The notes beneath the pieces were generated by a model. It saw nothing but the letters and a program-made list of their open reading frames with translations. It was not told the origin of the DNA and searched no databases. The position numbers and the translations under genes are program-made. This document shows positions 56,978 through 64,000 of a stretch of 64,000 bases of DNA, piece after piece; position 1 is the stretch's first letter; each line of letters opens with the position of its first letter. This DNA comes from Sinorhizobium alkalisoli (GTDB lineage: Bacteria; Pseudomonadota; Alphaproteobacteria; Rhizobiales; Rhizobiaceae), in the NCBI RefSeq assembly GCF_008932245.1, contig NZ_CP034909.1, forward strand, positions 1,798,001-1,862,000, given 5' to 3'.

Positions 56978-57970
56978 CTACCAGCCGGAGGCAAGAAGCA
57001 AGAAGGGAAGAGCCAACGCGGCGATGGCCAGAGTCATTACCGAACAGGCCGCGTAGAAGACCGAAACGGCGGCATCGACATCCTCGGCGGTCGCGATCGG
57101 CCGCCCGGTTCCGTTAATCATCGGCTCGTCCACCGTCACGCCGCCATAGATCCGCGGCCCCGCCAACTGGATATCCAGTGCGCCCGCCATCGCCGCTTCC
57201 GGCCATCCGGAATTCGGCGAGCGGTGCAGGCCGTGGTCGCGCCGCGCCACGTCGATTGTGGCTCTTGCCGCCTCGGCGCCGCGCCTCAGATAGGCGCCGA
57301 CGGCAACGAGGAGGACCGAAAGCCGCGCTGCCGGAAGATTGGCAAGGTCATCCAGCCGCGCGGAAGCCCAGCCGAAATGCAGATAGCGTGGGCTCTTGTG
57401 CCCGATCATCGAATCCGCGGTGTTGAGCATCTTATAGGCGAGCAACCCCGGAAGGCCGGCCAAGGCGTACCAGAGGGCGGGAGCAACGACCCCGTCGGAG
57501 AAATTCTCGGCGAGACTCTCGATCCCCGCGCGGCAGACGCCCGGTTCGTCGAGCGTGTTCGGATCGCGCCCGACAATCAGGGACACCGCCTCGCGGCCGC
57601 CCGCAAGGCCGTCGCGGCGAAGGCCGTCGGCAACCCGGACCACGTGATCGGCAAGGCTTTTCTGCGCGAGGAAGACGGCAACGAGGATTGCCTCGAAGAG
57701 AAAACCGACTGCGCCGAGGACATTGAAAAGGCGGTCGAGCACGACGCCCACCACCATGCTCGCAACGACAAGAACCGCGATCGTCACCAGCCCGCGCAGC
57801 CTTAAGGAACCCTTCCCCAGTTCGGCTTGGTTCAATCCTTTGTCGAATAGGCCGATGGCCTGGCCGAAGTGGACGATCGGATGGGTGATCCGCGACCATA
57901 GCCAGTCCGGATCGCCGAGGAGACGGTCGATAAGCAGTGCCACCGCCAGGATGAGAAGGGTTTCCGACAT
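56978..57970 (-). CDS. cobD: adenosylcobinamide-phosphate synthase CobD (CbiB)
   Basis: A 330-residue membrane enzyme that attaches the aminopropanol arm to adenosylcobyrate in cobalamin synthesis. Motifs: LIDRLLGDPDWLWSRITHPI at the start, AGIESLAENFSDGVVAPALW and KMLNTADSMIGHKSPRY in the middle, and RDHGLHRSPNSGWPEAAMAG later. It has about five hydrophobic stretches. Its ATG at 57970 directly adjoins the TAG of cobC, so the genes are coupled. It ends the visible cob operon. Confidence 0.94.
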   Translation of the reverse strand: MSETLLILAVALLIDRLLGDPDWLWSRITHPIVHFGQAIGLFDKGLNQAELGKGSLRLRGLVTIAVLVVASMVVGVVLDRLFNVLGAVGFLFEAILVAVFLAQKSLADHVVRVADGLRRDGLAGGREAVSLIVGRDPNTLDEPGVCRAGIESLAENFSDGVVAPALWYALAGLPGLLAYKMLNTADSMIGHKSPRYLHFGWASARLDDLANLPAARLSVLLVAVGAYLRRGAEAARATIDVARRDHGLHRSPNSGWPEAAMAGALDIQLAGPRIYGGVTVDEPMINGTGRPIATAEDVDAAVSVFYAACSVMTLAIAALALPFLLLASGW

Positions 57971-58969
57971 CTAGACGCCTGCCCCTTTCAAGGCTTCGGC
58001 GAGCCGGAGATCCCCGTGCTCGTCCGCCGCAGGGCCTAGCCGCAGCCAATGCGGGTTGTAATCGAATTTGCGGGTTAGGATGCGCGCCCCGCAAAGGTCC
58101 TCGTGAAGGGCCTGGGCGCGCTCATGTTCGACGAGAGCGAACAGACCCGTACCGCCGATCACCTTGAGCCCGGCCCCCGCGAGCACCGCATCCAGACCGG
58201 CCTTCCGCTCCCAGATGCGTTTGGCGACTGCCCCGGTATCCGCGGCCATCAGCTTGGCCGACAAGGCCAGCGCCGGACCGGAAACGGCCCACGGCCCCAG
58301 CCGCTCGCGCAGCGACTCCAGCACGGGTGCCGTGGCGATCACGAAGCCAAGGCGCAGACCGGCAAGCCCGAAGAATTTGCCGAAAGAGCGGAACACGACC
58401 AGGTTGTCGTGGTCCGCCACGTGCGGCGCAACGCTTGCCGCCGGATAGAGATCGCCGAAGGCTTCATCGACCACGAGAAGGCCGCCGCGCGCGGCCATCG
58501 CCTCGGCTACAGCCAGGATTTGCTCCGGCTGGAAATGCCGACCGGTGGGATTGTTGGGATTGACGATCACGGCGAACGGGGCAGCGGCCAGATCGTCGAC
58601 GGTCTCGACGAGATCGACGACCATGCCGCCAGCCTGAAGCACGCGGGCATATTCGCCATAGGTCGGCGCAAGGATCGCGGCCCGTCCCGCCGAGCCCGCG
58701 AGCGGCGGCAGCAACTGGATAGCCGCCTGCGTGCCGGGCACCGGCAAAGGCGGCAGATCGCCGGTTCGGTAGTAGCGGCTTGCCGCCACGCGCGCCGCCT
58801 GTTCCAGATGCTTGTCCGGCAGGCGGTGCCAGACGCGCGGATCGATCTCGGGAATGGTCACCGGACACGGGTTGATACCGGTCGAAAGGTCGAGCCAGTC
58901 TTCAGGCGCGCCGCCGAATCGCGCCGCCGCCTCGCTGATGCCGCCGCCGTGCACGAGCGGAGCCGTCAT
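57971..58969 (-). CDS. cobC: PLP-dependent L-threonine-O-3-phosphate decarboxylase-like CobC
   Basis: A 332-residue aminotransferase fold-type I enzyme that works with CobD in adding the (R)-1-amino-2-propanol arm. Motifs: LDLSTGINPCPV, IVNPNNPTGRHF, LVVDEAFGDLYP and the PLP lysine in SFGKFFGLAGLRLGFV near residue 215. The ATG at 58969 overlaps the cobB stop (ATGA) and has GGAGG upstream. Cob nomenclature is that of the aerobic pathway. Confidence 0.93.
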   Translation of the reverse strand: MTAPLVHGGGISEAAARFGGAPEDWLDLSTGINPCPVTIPEIDPRVWHRLPDKHLEQAARVAASRYYRTGDLPPLPVPGTQAAIQLLPPLAGSAGRAAILAPTYGEYARVLQAGGMVVDLVETVDDLAAAPFAVIVNPNNPTGRHFQPEQILAVAEAMAARGGLLVVDEAFGDLYPAASVAPHVADHDNLVVFRSFGKFFGLAGLRLGFVIATAPVLESLRERLGPWAVSGPALALSAKLMAADTGAVAKRIWERKAGLDAVLAGAGLKVIGGTGLFALVEHERAQALHEDLCGARILTRKFDYNPHWLRLGPAADEHGDLRLAEALKGAGV

Positions 58970-60267
58970 GGGGCCTCCAGCCGGTCGATGAGGTGCATGA
59001 AGGATCCCGCGACATTTCTTCGGCGCAGGCCCGCCCGTCCGAGGTCCTCCCCGGCCGCGTCCGTCACCGAGAAAAGCGGTTCGGCCGCTCCCGCCGAAAC
59101 GATGGTCGCATAATGGAATTCGTGTGCCGTCATGGGGCCGTCGAAAAACGTGGTGTCGACGGGATGGAGACGGCGATAGCCGAGATGCCGCTTGCGCTCG
59201 GCAAAACTGGTGACGAGCGGCAGCAGGCCCAGCATTTCGTGCCGGCGGCCGTCCGCGGCAACAAGCCCCTCCCCGAGCGCCATGTAGCCGCCGCATTCGC
59301 CGAAGACGCGAACGCCCCGCTCCGCCGCTTGACGCACGCCGTTGCGGAAGCCGCGAGCACCGGCAAGGCGTTCCGCGTGCAGTTCCGGATAGCCACCGGG
59401 AAGATAGACTGCCTCCGCAGCGCCGTCCGGCCCGTCGTCCGCAAGCGGCGAGAAGAAGGAAAGTTCGGCGCCCTGCCCGCGCCAGCCGGCAATGAGATGC
59501 TCGTAAACGAAGGCGAAGGCAACATCACGGGCAATGGCGATCCGCTGGCCGAGCGGCTTGAGCGCGGCGGGTGCCGGTCTGGTCTGCAATGGCAACGGCA
59601 AGGCGGCGGCAAGAATGGCATCGAGATCGCAATCGGCCTCGATTGTGGCGGCAGCATGGTCGATGAAGCTTTCGAGCGCGCCGTGCTCCCCCGCCTGGAC
59701 GAGACCGAGATGGCGTTCGGGCAGCCTTAGCGCGGCATCCTGACGGATAACGCCGAAGATCGGCACCGAAATGCGGCCGAGCGCGTCGCGCAGCATCGCC
59801 TCGTGGCGGTCGCTGCCGACCCGGTTGAGGATGACGCCCGCAACGCGGACATCGTCGCGATGGCCCGCATAGCCGCGCACCAGCGCCGCGACCGAATGAG
59901 ACAGGCGGGCGCAATCGACGACGAGAATCACCGCAAGCCCGAGCGTGGCAGCGAGATCGGCCGGAGTTCCGCTGCCGTCGGCGGCGCCGTCATAGAGCCC
60001 CATCATCGCCTCGACGATGAGCGTGCAGCCGTCGGCCGAAGCCCGCCCCGCGTTGGCAAGAAGCAGATCCCGCCGCATCGCCCAGGGATCGTAGTTGAGG
60101 CAAGGCTCGCCGCTTGCCGCCGCATGGAAGGCGGGATCAATGTAATCCGGCCCCGCCTTGCCGGGCGAAATCGAATGTCCCCGCCTCTTGAGCGCCCGCA
60201 TCAGGCCGAGCGTCACCGTCGTCTTGCCCGAGCCGGAGCTCGGAGCAGCAATCATCAGGCCGCTCAT
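58966..60267 (-). CDS. cobB: cobyrinate a,c-diamide synthase CobB
   Basis: A 433-residue enzyme that amidates the a and c carboxylates of hydrogenobyrinate using glutamine and ATP. The N-terminal P-loop domain has MIAAPSSGSGKTTVTLGLMR and GPDYIDPAFHAAASG; the C-terminal glutaminase-like domain has VFGECGGYMALGEGL with the catalytic Cys, and HEFHYATI. The ATG at 60267 overlaps the cobA stop (ATGA). The frame continues to 60597 but this is cobA shadow. Part of the cobE-A-B-C-D operon. Confidence 0.94.
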   Translation of the reverse strand: MSGLMIAAPSSGSGKTTVTLGLMRALKRRGHSISPGKAGPDYIDPAFHAAASGEPCLNYDPWAMRRDLLLANAGRASADGCTLIVEAMMGLYDGAADGSGTPADLAATLGLAVILVVDCARLSHSVAALVRGYAGHRDDVRVAGVILNRVGSDRHEAMLRDALGRISVPIFGVIRQDAALRLPERHLGLVQAGEHGALESFIDHAAATIEADCDLDAILAAALPLPLQTRPAPAALKPLGQRIAIARDVAFAFVYEHLIAGWRGQGAELSFFSPLADDGPDGAAEAVYLPGGYPELHAERLAGARGFRNGVRQAAERGVRVFGECGGYMALGEGLVAADGRRHEMLGLLPLVTSFAERKRHLGYRRLHPVDTTFFDGPMTAHEFHYATIVSAGAAEPLFSVTDAAGEDLGRAGLRRRNVAGSFMHLIDRLEAP

Positions 60268-61106
60268 GCCGGGTTCCGGGAGCGATCTGGCAGCGGACCG
60301 GTTACAAGTTTGCGGCCATCGAGCGCACCCCTCCAGTCGAGCGACGGGCGCAGCCGCACCACCTCGCCGACGACGACGATCGCCGGCGGCTCGAGACCGG
60401 ACGCCGCAACGTCGGCCTCCGCGCGCGACAGCGTGGTTTCGAGCACCTCCTGGTCCGCCGTCGCCGCATTGCAGACGAAGGCGACCGGCTCGTCCGGCGC
60501 CCGGCCGGCGGCAATGAGGTTCGCGGCAATCTGGCCGATATGCTTCATCGCCATATACATGACGATGACCGGCGAGCCCTTGGCGATGCCTCCCCAATTG
60601 ATCCGGTCCGGCACGACGCCGGAGGAATCATGGCCCGTGAGGAACGTGACCGCATGGTTCACTTCCCTGTGGGTAACGGGGATGCCGGCATAGGCGAGGC
60701 CGCCGATGCCCGCCGTGATGCCAGGCACGATGCGAAACGGAATGCCATGTTCGACCAGCGTCAGCGCTTCTTCGCCGCCCCGCCCGAACACGAAGGGATC
60801 GCCGCCCTTCAACCGCAGCACCCGCAGCCCCGACCGGGCCAGTTCGACGAGCCGCAGCGAGATATCGCGCTGCTTCGGCGAAGGCTTGCCGCCGCGCTTG
60901 CCCGCGAATTCGAGCGTTGCACCGGGTTTGGCGAGCTTCAGGCACTCGCCATTGACCAGCGCGTCGTGGACGATGACATCCGCCTGGCGCAGCGCATTGG
61001 CCGCGTGAAGCGTGAGGAGACCGGGATCGCCCGGCCCCGCCCCGACCAGCCACACGGCTCCCGGCTCAAGTTCGGGCAGACCGGCGAATAGGATTTCCGT
61101 CATCAT
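60264..61106 (-). CDS. cobA: uroporphyrinogen-III C-methyltransferase CobA
   Basis: A 280-residue SAM-dependent enzyme that methylates uroporphyrinogen III at C-2 and C-7 to precorrin-2. Motifs: VWLVGAGPGDPGLLTLHAAN at residue 18 on, RLKGGDPFVFGRGGEEA, and VIVMYMAMKH; the C-terminal part FVCNAATADQEVLETTL is normal. Its sequence is close to the well-studied CobA of the strain long called Pseudomonas denitrificans, as far as I remember it. Start ATG at 61106 has GGGAGTGAGAG upstream; a second ATG follows directly. It feeds both the cob pathway and sirohaem synthesis. Confidence 0.96.
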   Translation of the reverse strand: MMTEILFAGLPELEPGAVWLVGAGPGDPGLLTLHAANALRQADVIVHDALVNGECLKLAKPGATLEFAGKRGGKPSPKQRDISLRLVELARSGLRVLRLKGGDPFVFGRGGEEALTLVEHGIPFRIVPGITAGIGGLAYAGIPVTHREVNHAVTFLTGHDSSGVVPDRINWGGIAKGSPVIVMYMAMKHIGQIAANLIAAGRAPDEPVAFVCNAATADQEVLETTLSRAEADVAASGLEPPAIVVVGEVVRLRPSLDWRGALDGRKLVTGPLPDRSRNPA

Positions 61107-61170
61107 CTCTCACTCCCGACCGAGCGAAGCTTACCCCCTCTGGCCTGCCGGGGGTTGACCGTTGCCGTCA

Positions 61171-61620
61171 TCATTCCACTCCCCGCTGGCCGCAGGCAAC
61201 ACCATTGCAAACCACACCGGCTAACGCCGCCGTCGCACGCGCCGAGCGGATCTTCGGGACAATCAGCACCGCATCCGGCCCGGCACCGGCGAGAGCGGCC
61301 CCTTCCGCCACGCCATGGCAGCCGGTATGGGCAAAGACAATTTCGGAGGGATTTTGCAACCGGTCCGCCTCCGCCTCGAGCGTCGCCGCATCGAAAAAGC
61401 GAATCGGCACGGCAAAGTGCTGTGCGACGGCGTGAATGGCGAGCTCCTCCGAACGTGCATCGAGAGATGCGATGAGAGCGAGATCGCTCCCGCTGGCTCC
61501 GGCATCCGCAAGCGCCTGCTCGGCCAGTCCGATCACTTCCTCCGGTGCAGTTCGGCGCTCGCAGCCGAGGCCGAGAACGAGTTTTCCATTGGTGACGGCT
61601 GACCCCTCGGCCCAAGGCAT
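61171..61620 (-). CDS. cobE: cobalamin biosynthesis protein CobE
   Basis: A 149-residue small protein of the CobE/GbiG family: GLGCERRTAPEEVIGLAEQA near residue 18 and SEIVFAHTGCHGVAEGAAL near 91 are typical. It is needed for the aerobic pathway, where it is thought to help an early ring-contraction or methylation step. The ATG at 61620 is chosen; the open frame to 61758 has a poor composition. It is followed 64 nt downstream by cobA. It is the first gene of the operon, but no cobalamin riboswitch could be recognised in front of it. Confidence 0.85.
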   Translation of the reverse strand: MPWAEGSAVTNGKLVLGLGCERRTAPEEVIGLAEQALADAGASGSDLALIASLDARSEELAIHAVAQHFAVPIRFFDAATLEAEADRLQNPSEIVFAHTGCHGVAEGAALAGAGPDAVLIVPKIRSARATAALAGVVCNGVACGQRGVE

Positions 61621-62046
61621 GCGGTGCGGCTCCCTACAGCGCGGCCCCTCCGGCACGCAAGCTGAAACTCGGTTGATTGCTGCACGGGGCTTTCGTTTCC
61701 AGAGCCCAGCGCAGCGGTCGGCGTTCCATACGAAGCGCCGGCCGGGGCGTGAGCCCACACCGGTCTGGACAGCACCGGATCGGGCCCCCTGCCTGGGTCG
61801 GCCGCACCGGACGCTCTTTCAGTCCGCCTCCGCGGACGCCGTCGCATGATCGCTATATCTATCCGAAGGCCATCCGGGCGGTCAAACCGGATTGCGCCAT
61901 CGCCACGTCGTAAACGGTGCAGTTATGAGTCACTCGCGGCGCTGGCGCGGAATACCCCTCGGACCGCCGCCGACATTTCTTTGCATTTGGGCGCCACGTC
62001 TGACAGAAGACGAAGCAATCTCACTGCCATTCTCTTCGAGCCTTCC
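61621..62046. other. gap between divergent cobE and TauE genes, no feature recognised
   Basis: These 426 bp must contain the promoters of both genes. The conserved B12-box-like parts of a cobalamin riboswitch (CCACTG, GGGAAGGC, AGCCAGGAGACCTGCC) were looked for by eye on both strands and not found. GC-rich inverted repeats are present but without clear meaning. Confidence 0.4.
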
Positions 62047-62832
62047 GTGACCGACCTCGCCTTCCATCTCCTCATCTTTCTGTTCGCGGCGGCCTTCATC
62101 GCCGGATTCATCGACTCAATTGCCGGCGGCGGCGGTATGGTGACCATTCCGGCCATGCTGATCGCAGGCATTCCGCCGCTGGAAACGCTCGGCACCAACA
62201 AGCTACAGTCCCTCTTCGGCTCGGGCTCGGCGAGCCTCGCCTATGCGCGGCACGGGCATGTGGGTCTGCAGGAGCAATTGCCGATGGCGCTGATGTCGGC
62301 GCTGGGCTCGGTCCTCGGCGCGCTCCTCGCGACCATCGTTCCGGCCGACGCGCTCAAAGGCGTGCTGCCGTTCCTCCTGATCGCGATTGCCATCTATTTC
62401 GGCCTGAAACCAAATGTCGGCGATATCGAGAGGCATCGCCGCATCTCGGCATTCCTCTTCACCCTCACCTTCGTGCCGCTGATCGGCTTCTACGACGGCG
62501 TCTTCGGGCCCGGCACCGGTTCCTTCTTCATGCTCGGCTTCGTCTCGCTCGCAGGCTACGGCATCCTCAAGGCGACGGCGCATACGAAGTTCCTGAACTT
62601 CGGCTCCAATCTCGGCGCCTTCATCGTCTTCCTGCTTTACGGCGTCGTGCTGTGGAAGGTCGGATTGGTGATGGGCGTCGGCCAGTTCCTCGGTGCGCAG
62701 GTCGGCTCGCGCTATGCCATGGCCAAGGGCGCGAAGATCATCAAGCCGCTACTCGTCATCGTCTCGATCGTCCTTGCCGTCCGCCTCCTGGCCGATCCGG
62801 GGCAGCCGTTGAGGATCTGGCTCGGGGTGTGA
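62047..62832 (+). CDS. TauE/SafE-family membrane permease
   Basis: A 261-residue membrane protein with eight or so helices and the internal duplication typical of TauE/SafE permeases: GFIDSIAGGGGMVTIPAMLI in the first half and GFYDGVFGPGTGSFFMLGFV in the second. Family members export sulfite, sulfoacetate or related anions. The GTG at 62047 (VTDLAFHLLI) starts just before the first helix; the open extension from 61846 is unlikely. The position among cob genes is common in rhizobia but its relation to cobalamin, if any, is not known. Confidence 0.88.
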   Translation: MTDLAFHLLIFLFAAAFIAGFIDSIAGGGGMVTIPAMLIAGIPPLETLGTNKLQSLFGSGSASLAYARHGHVGLQEQLPMALMSALGSVLGALLATIVPADALKGVLPFLLIAIAIYFGLKPNVGDIERHRRISAFLFTLTFVPLIGFYDGVFGPGTGSFFMLGFVSLAGYGILKATAHTKFLNFGSNLGAFIVFLLYGVVLWKVGLVMGVGQFLGAQVGSRYAMAKGAKIIKPLLVIVSIVLAVRLLADPGQPLRIWLGV

Positions 62833-62859
62833 GCGAAGGCGAACGGCACCGCGACGCCT

Positions 62860-62974
62860 AGCGCATCGGCCCGAAAATCGTACCCGATTTTAGGAAAGCT
62901 CGATGCGGCAGATTCAAAGAGTTACAGCGACCTTTGCGCGCCCGAAAGCGTCCGAAAAGATGCGCGGCGCTGTA
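62860..62974. repeat. RIME-type mosaic repeat, AGCGCATCGG variant
   Basis: The left module AGCGCATCGGCCCGAAAATCG with CTCGATGCGGCA matches that at 40386. The right module GTTACAGCGACCTTTGCGCG is followed by a changed hairpin region (CCCGAAAGCGTCCGAAAAGATGCGCGG), so it has a small expansion. It lies between the convergent TauE and cobO genes. Confidence 0.75.
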
Positions 62975-63001
62975 ATGTCCGCGACGCCATCGCCCCCCGG
63001 A

Positions 63002-63640
63002 TCAGAATTCGACGCCCTTCTGCCCCTTGATGCCGGATCGGAAGGGATGCTTGATCAGCTCCATTTCCGTCACGAGGTCGGCGAACTCGATCAGGTCCTC
63101 CTTGGCGTTGCGGCCGGTCAGGACCACATGGGTCATGGGCGGCTTTTCCTCCTTCAGGAACCGGATCACCTCGGCGACGTCGAGGTAGTCGTAGCGGAGC
63201 GCGATATTAATCTCGTCGAGCAGCACCATGGAGTTGCGTTCGTCGCGGATCAGTTCCTTGGCCTTTTCCCAGGCCTTCTCCGCCATGGCGACGTCGCGGG
63301 CGCGGTCCTGCGTTTCCCAGGTGAAGCCTTCGCCGAGCGTGTGGAACTGGCAGAGGTCGCCGAAATGCTTCTCGATCAGATCGCGCTCGCCGGTATGCAT
63401 GGCACCCTTGATGAACTGCACGACCGCTGAGGGCATGCCATGGGCGATGTGGCGGAAGATCATGCCGAAACCGGCGGTCGACTTGCCCTTGCCCTTGCCG
63501 GTATGGACGATGACCAGACCCTTTTCGTCCGTCTTCGTCGCCATGATCTTGTCGCGCGCCGTCTTCTTCTTCGCCATCTTCATGGCGTGGCGGGCTTCGT
63601 CCTTCTCGGCCGTCGACTCGTTCACCGTCTCTTCGCTCAT
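63002..63640 (-). CDS. cobO: cob(I)yrinic acid a,c-diamide adenosyltransferase CobO
   Basis: A 212-residue ATP:corrinoid adenosyltransferase. The P-loop HTGKGKGKSTAGFGMIFRH near residue 46 is the family hallmark. LLDEINIALRYDYLDVAEVI and HVVLTGRNAKEDLIEFADLV follow as in CobO/BtuR. The N-terminal 30 residues are charged and probably flexible. The ATG at 63640 has GGGAGTGAG upstream; the open frame to 63685 overlaps the cobN stop. It follows cobN in a second cob operon running off the right edge. Confidence 0.94.
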   Translation of the reverse strand: MSEETVNESTAEKDEARHAMKMAKKKTARDKIMATKTDEKGLVIVHTGKGKGKSTAGFGMIFRHIAHGMPSAVVQFIKGAMHTGERDLIEKHFGDLCQFHTLGEGFTWETQDRARDVAMAEKAWEKAKELIRDERNSMVLLDEINIALRYDYLDVAEVIRFLKEEKPPMTHVVLTGRNAKEDLIEFADLVTEMELIKHPFRSGIKGQKGVEF

Positions 63641-63644
63641 CGTC

Positions 63645-64000
63645 TCACTCCCTGTTGTGTCCGGCCCCGCCGGTGTGCGCGGCAAGGCCGCTCAGTTCAA
63701 ATCGCGCCGAATTCGAGCGCGGCGTCCACAGCCCCCGCTCGACCGCCTCCAGAAGCCGCTCCGACATTTCGGCAAGAGCGGCCGGGTTCTTCTCGCGGAG
63801 GAATTCGAGCACTTTCTCGTCGGCAATATAGGCCCGGTAGGCGGCCTCGAAGTGGTGGTCGCGCACCGCCCCGGTCGTCGCGGCGAAGGCGAACATGTAA
63901 TCGACCGTCGCGGCCATCTCGAAGGCGCCCTTGTAGCCGTGGCGCATCACGCCGTCGATCCATTTCGGATTGACGACGCGGGCGCGAACCACGCGGCCGA
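63645..64000 (-). CDS. cobN: cobaltochelatase subunit CobN, C-terminal end (5' part beyond window)
   Basis: Only the last 117 or so codons are visible: VVNPKWIDGVMRHGYKGAFE, MAATVDYMFAFAATTGAVRD, HHFEAAYRAYIADEKVLEFL and the C-terminal WTPRSNSARFELSGLAAHTG. They match the C-terminus of CobN, the large subunit of the aerobic cobaltochelatase that inserts cobalt into hydrogenobyrinate diamide together with CobS and CobT. The stop is 4 nt upstream of the cobO start, so the two are one operon. Confidence 0.9.
   Translation of the reverse strand, partial: GRVVRARVVNPKWIDGVMRHGYKGAFEMAATVDYMFAFAATTGAVRDHHFEAAYRAYIADEKVLEFLREKNPAALAEMSERLLEAVERGLWTPRSNSARFELSGLAAHTGGAGHNRE

Noticed and set aside
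61621..62046. Possible cobalamin riboswitch in front of cobE
   Set aside because: The conserved B12 box and the CCACTG and GGGAAGGC elements could not be found on either strand, and GC-rich hairpins alone are not sufficient. A covariance-model search would settle it.

Overview
The window looks like a chromosomal segment of an Ensifer/Sinorhizobium-type bacterium (Rhizobiaceae). This rests on high GC content, an AcpXL/LpxXL gene cluster for very-long-chain acylation of lipid A, an aerobic cobalamin (cob) operon, FnrN/FixK anaeroboxes of the form TTGATN4(A/G)TCAA in front of fix and hem genes, and at least seven copies of a palindromic intergenic mosaic repeat of the RIME kind. No rRNA, tRNA, CRISPR array, integrase or transposase was seen. 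Species cannot be fixed from the sequence alone.

Layout. 1-8269: a carbohydrate locus with a GH2 beta-mannosidase (cut by the left edge), an ABC sugar importer and a divergent LacI regulator, with matching candidate operators in front of the importer and the regulator. 8500-15690: a fused HyuA/HyuB (hydantoinase/5-oxoprolinase) enzyme divergent from a TRAP transporter operon that ends in a MarR-like regulator. 15793-19905: gnd, a DUF2778 L,D-transpeptidase-like protein and a methyltransferase. 19973-24475: fixGHIS for maturation of cbb3 oxidase. 24949-35271: a + strand operon with an RpiR regulator, isoaspartyl peptidase, peptide ABC transporter, DmpA-family aminopeptidase, M55 D-aminopeptidase and D-amino-acid transaminase, apparently dedicated to peptides with unusual linkages or D-residues. 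35491-42081: small accessory genes (two GNATs, an AOC-barrel-like secreted protein, a TTC38-like TPR protein with a divergent AraC regulator, VapBC-like toxin-antitoxin, SRPBCC and VOC proteins). 42128-42775: repeats, including a 262-bp MITE-like element nested inside a RIME copy, and a 28-codon membrane miniprotein ORF. 42776-46174: fixNOQP, divergent from a hemerythrin-like gene. 46926-53303: a PAS protein, then lpxXL, adh, two KAS-type genes, fabZXL and acpXL. 53411-55717: hemN divergent from fnrN. 56013-64000: two small hypothetical genes and the cob genes cobD, cobC, cobB, cobA, cobE, a TauE permease, cobO and the 3' end of cobN.

How the parts work together. FnrN would sense low oxygen and act at the four anaeroboxes to switch on the cbb3 oxidase (fixNOQP), its assembly factors (fixGHIS), anaerobic haem synthesis (hemN) and itself. 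The two fix blocks have the same orientation but are separated by about 18 kb of unrelated genes, so a fixNOQP-GHIS locus may have been split by insertion. The peptide operon and the nested repeat element are the most novel-looking parts.
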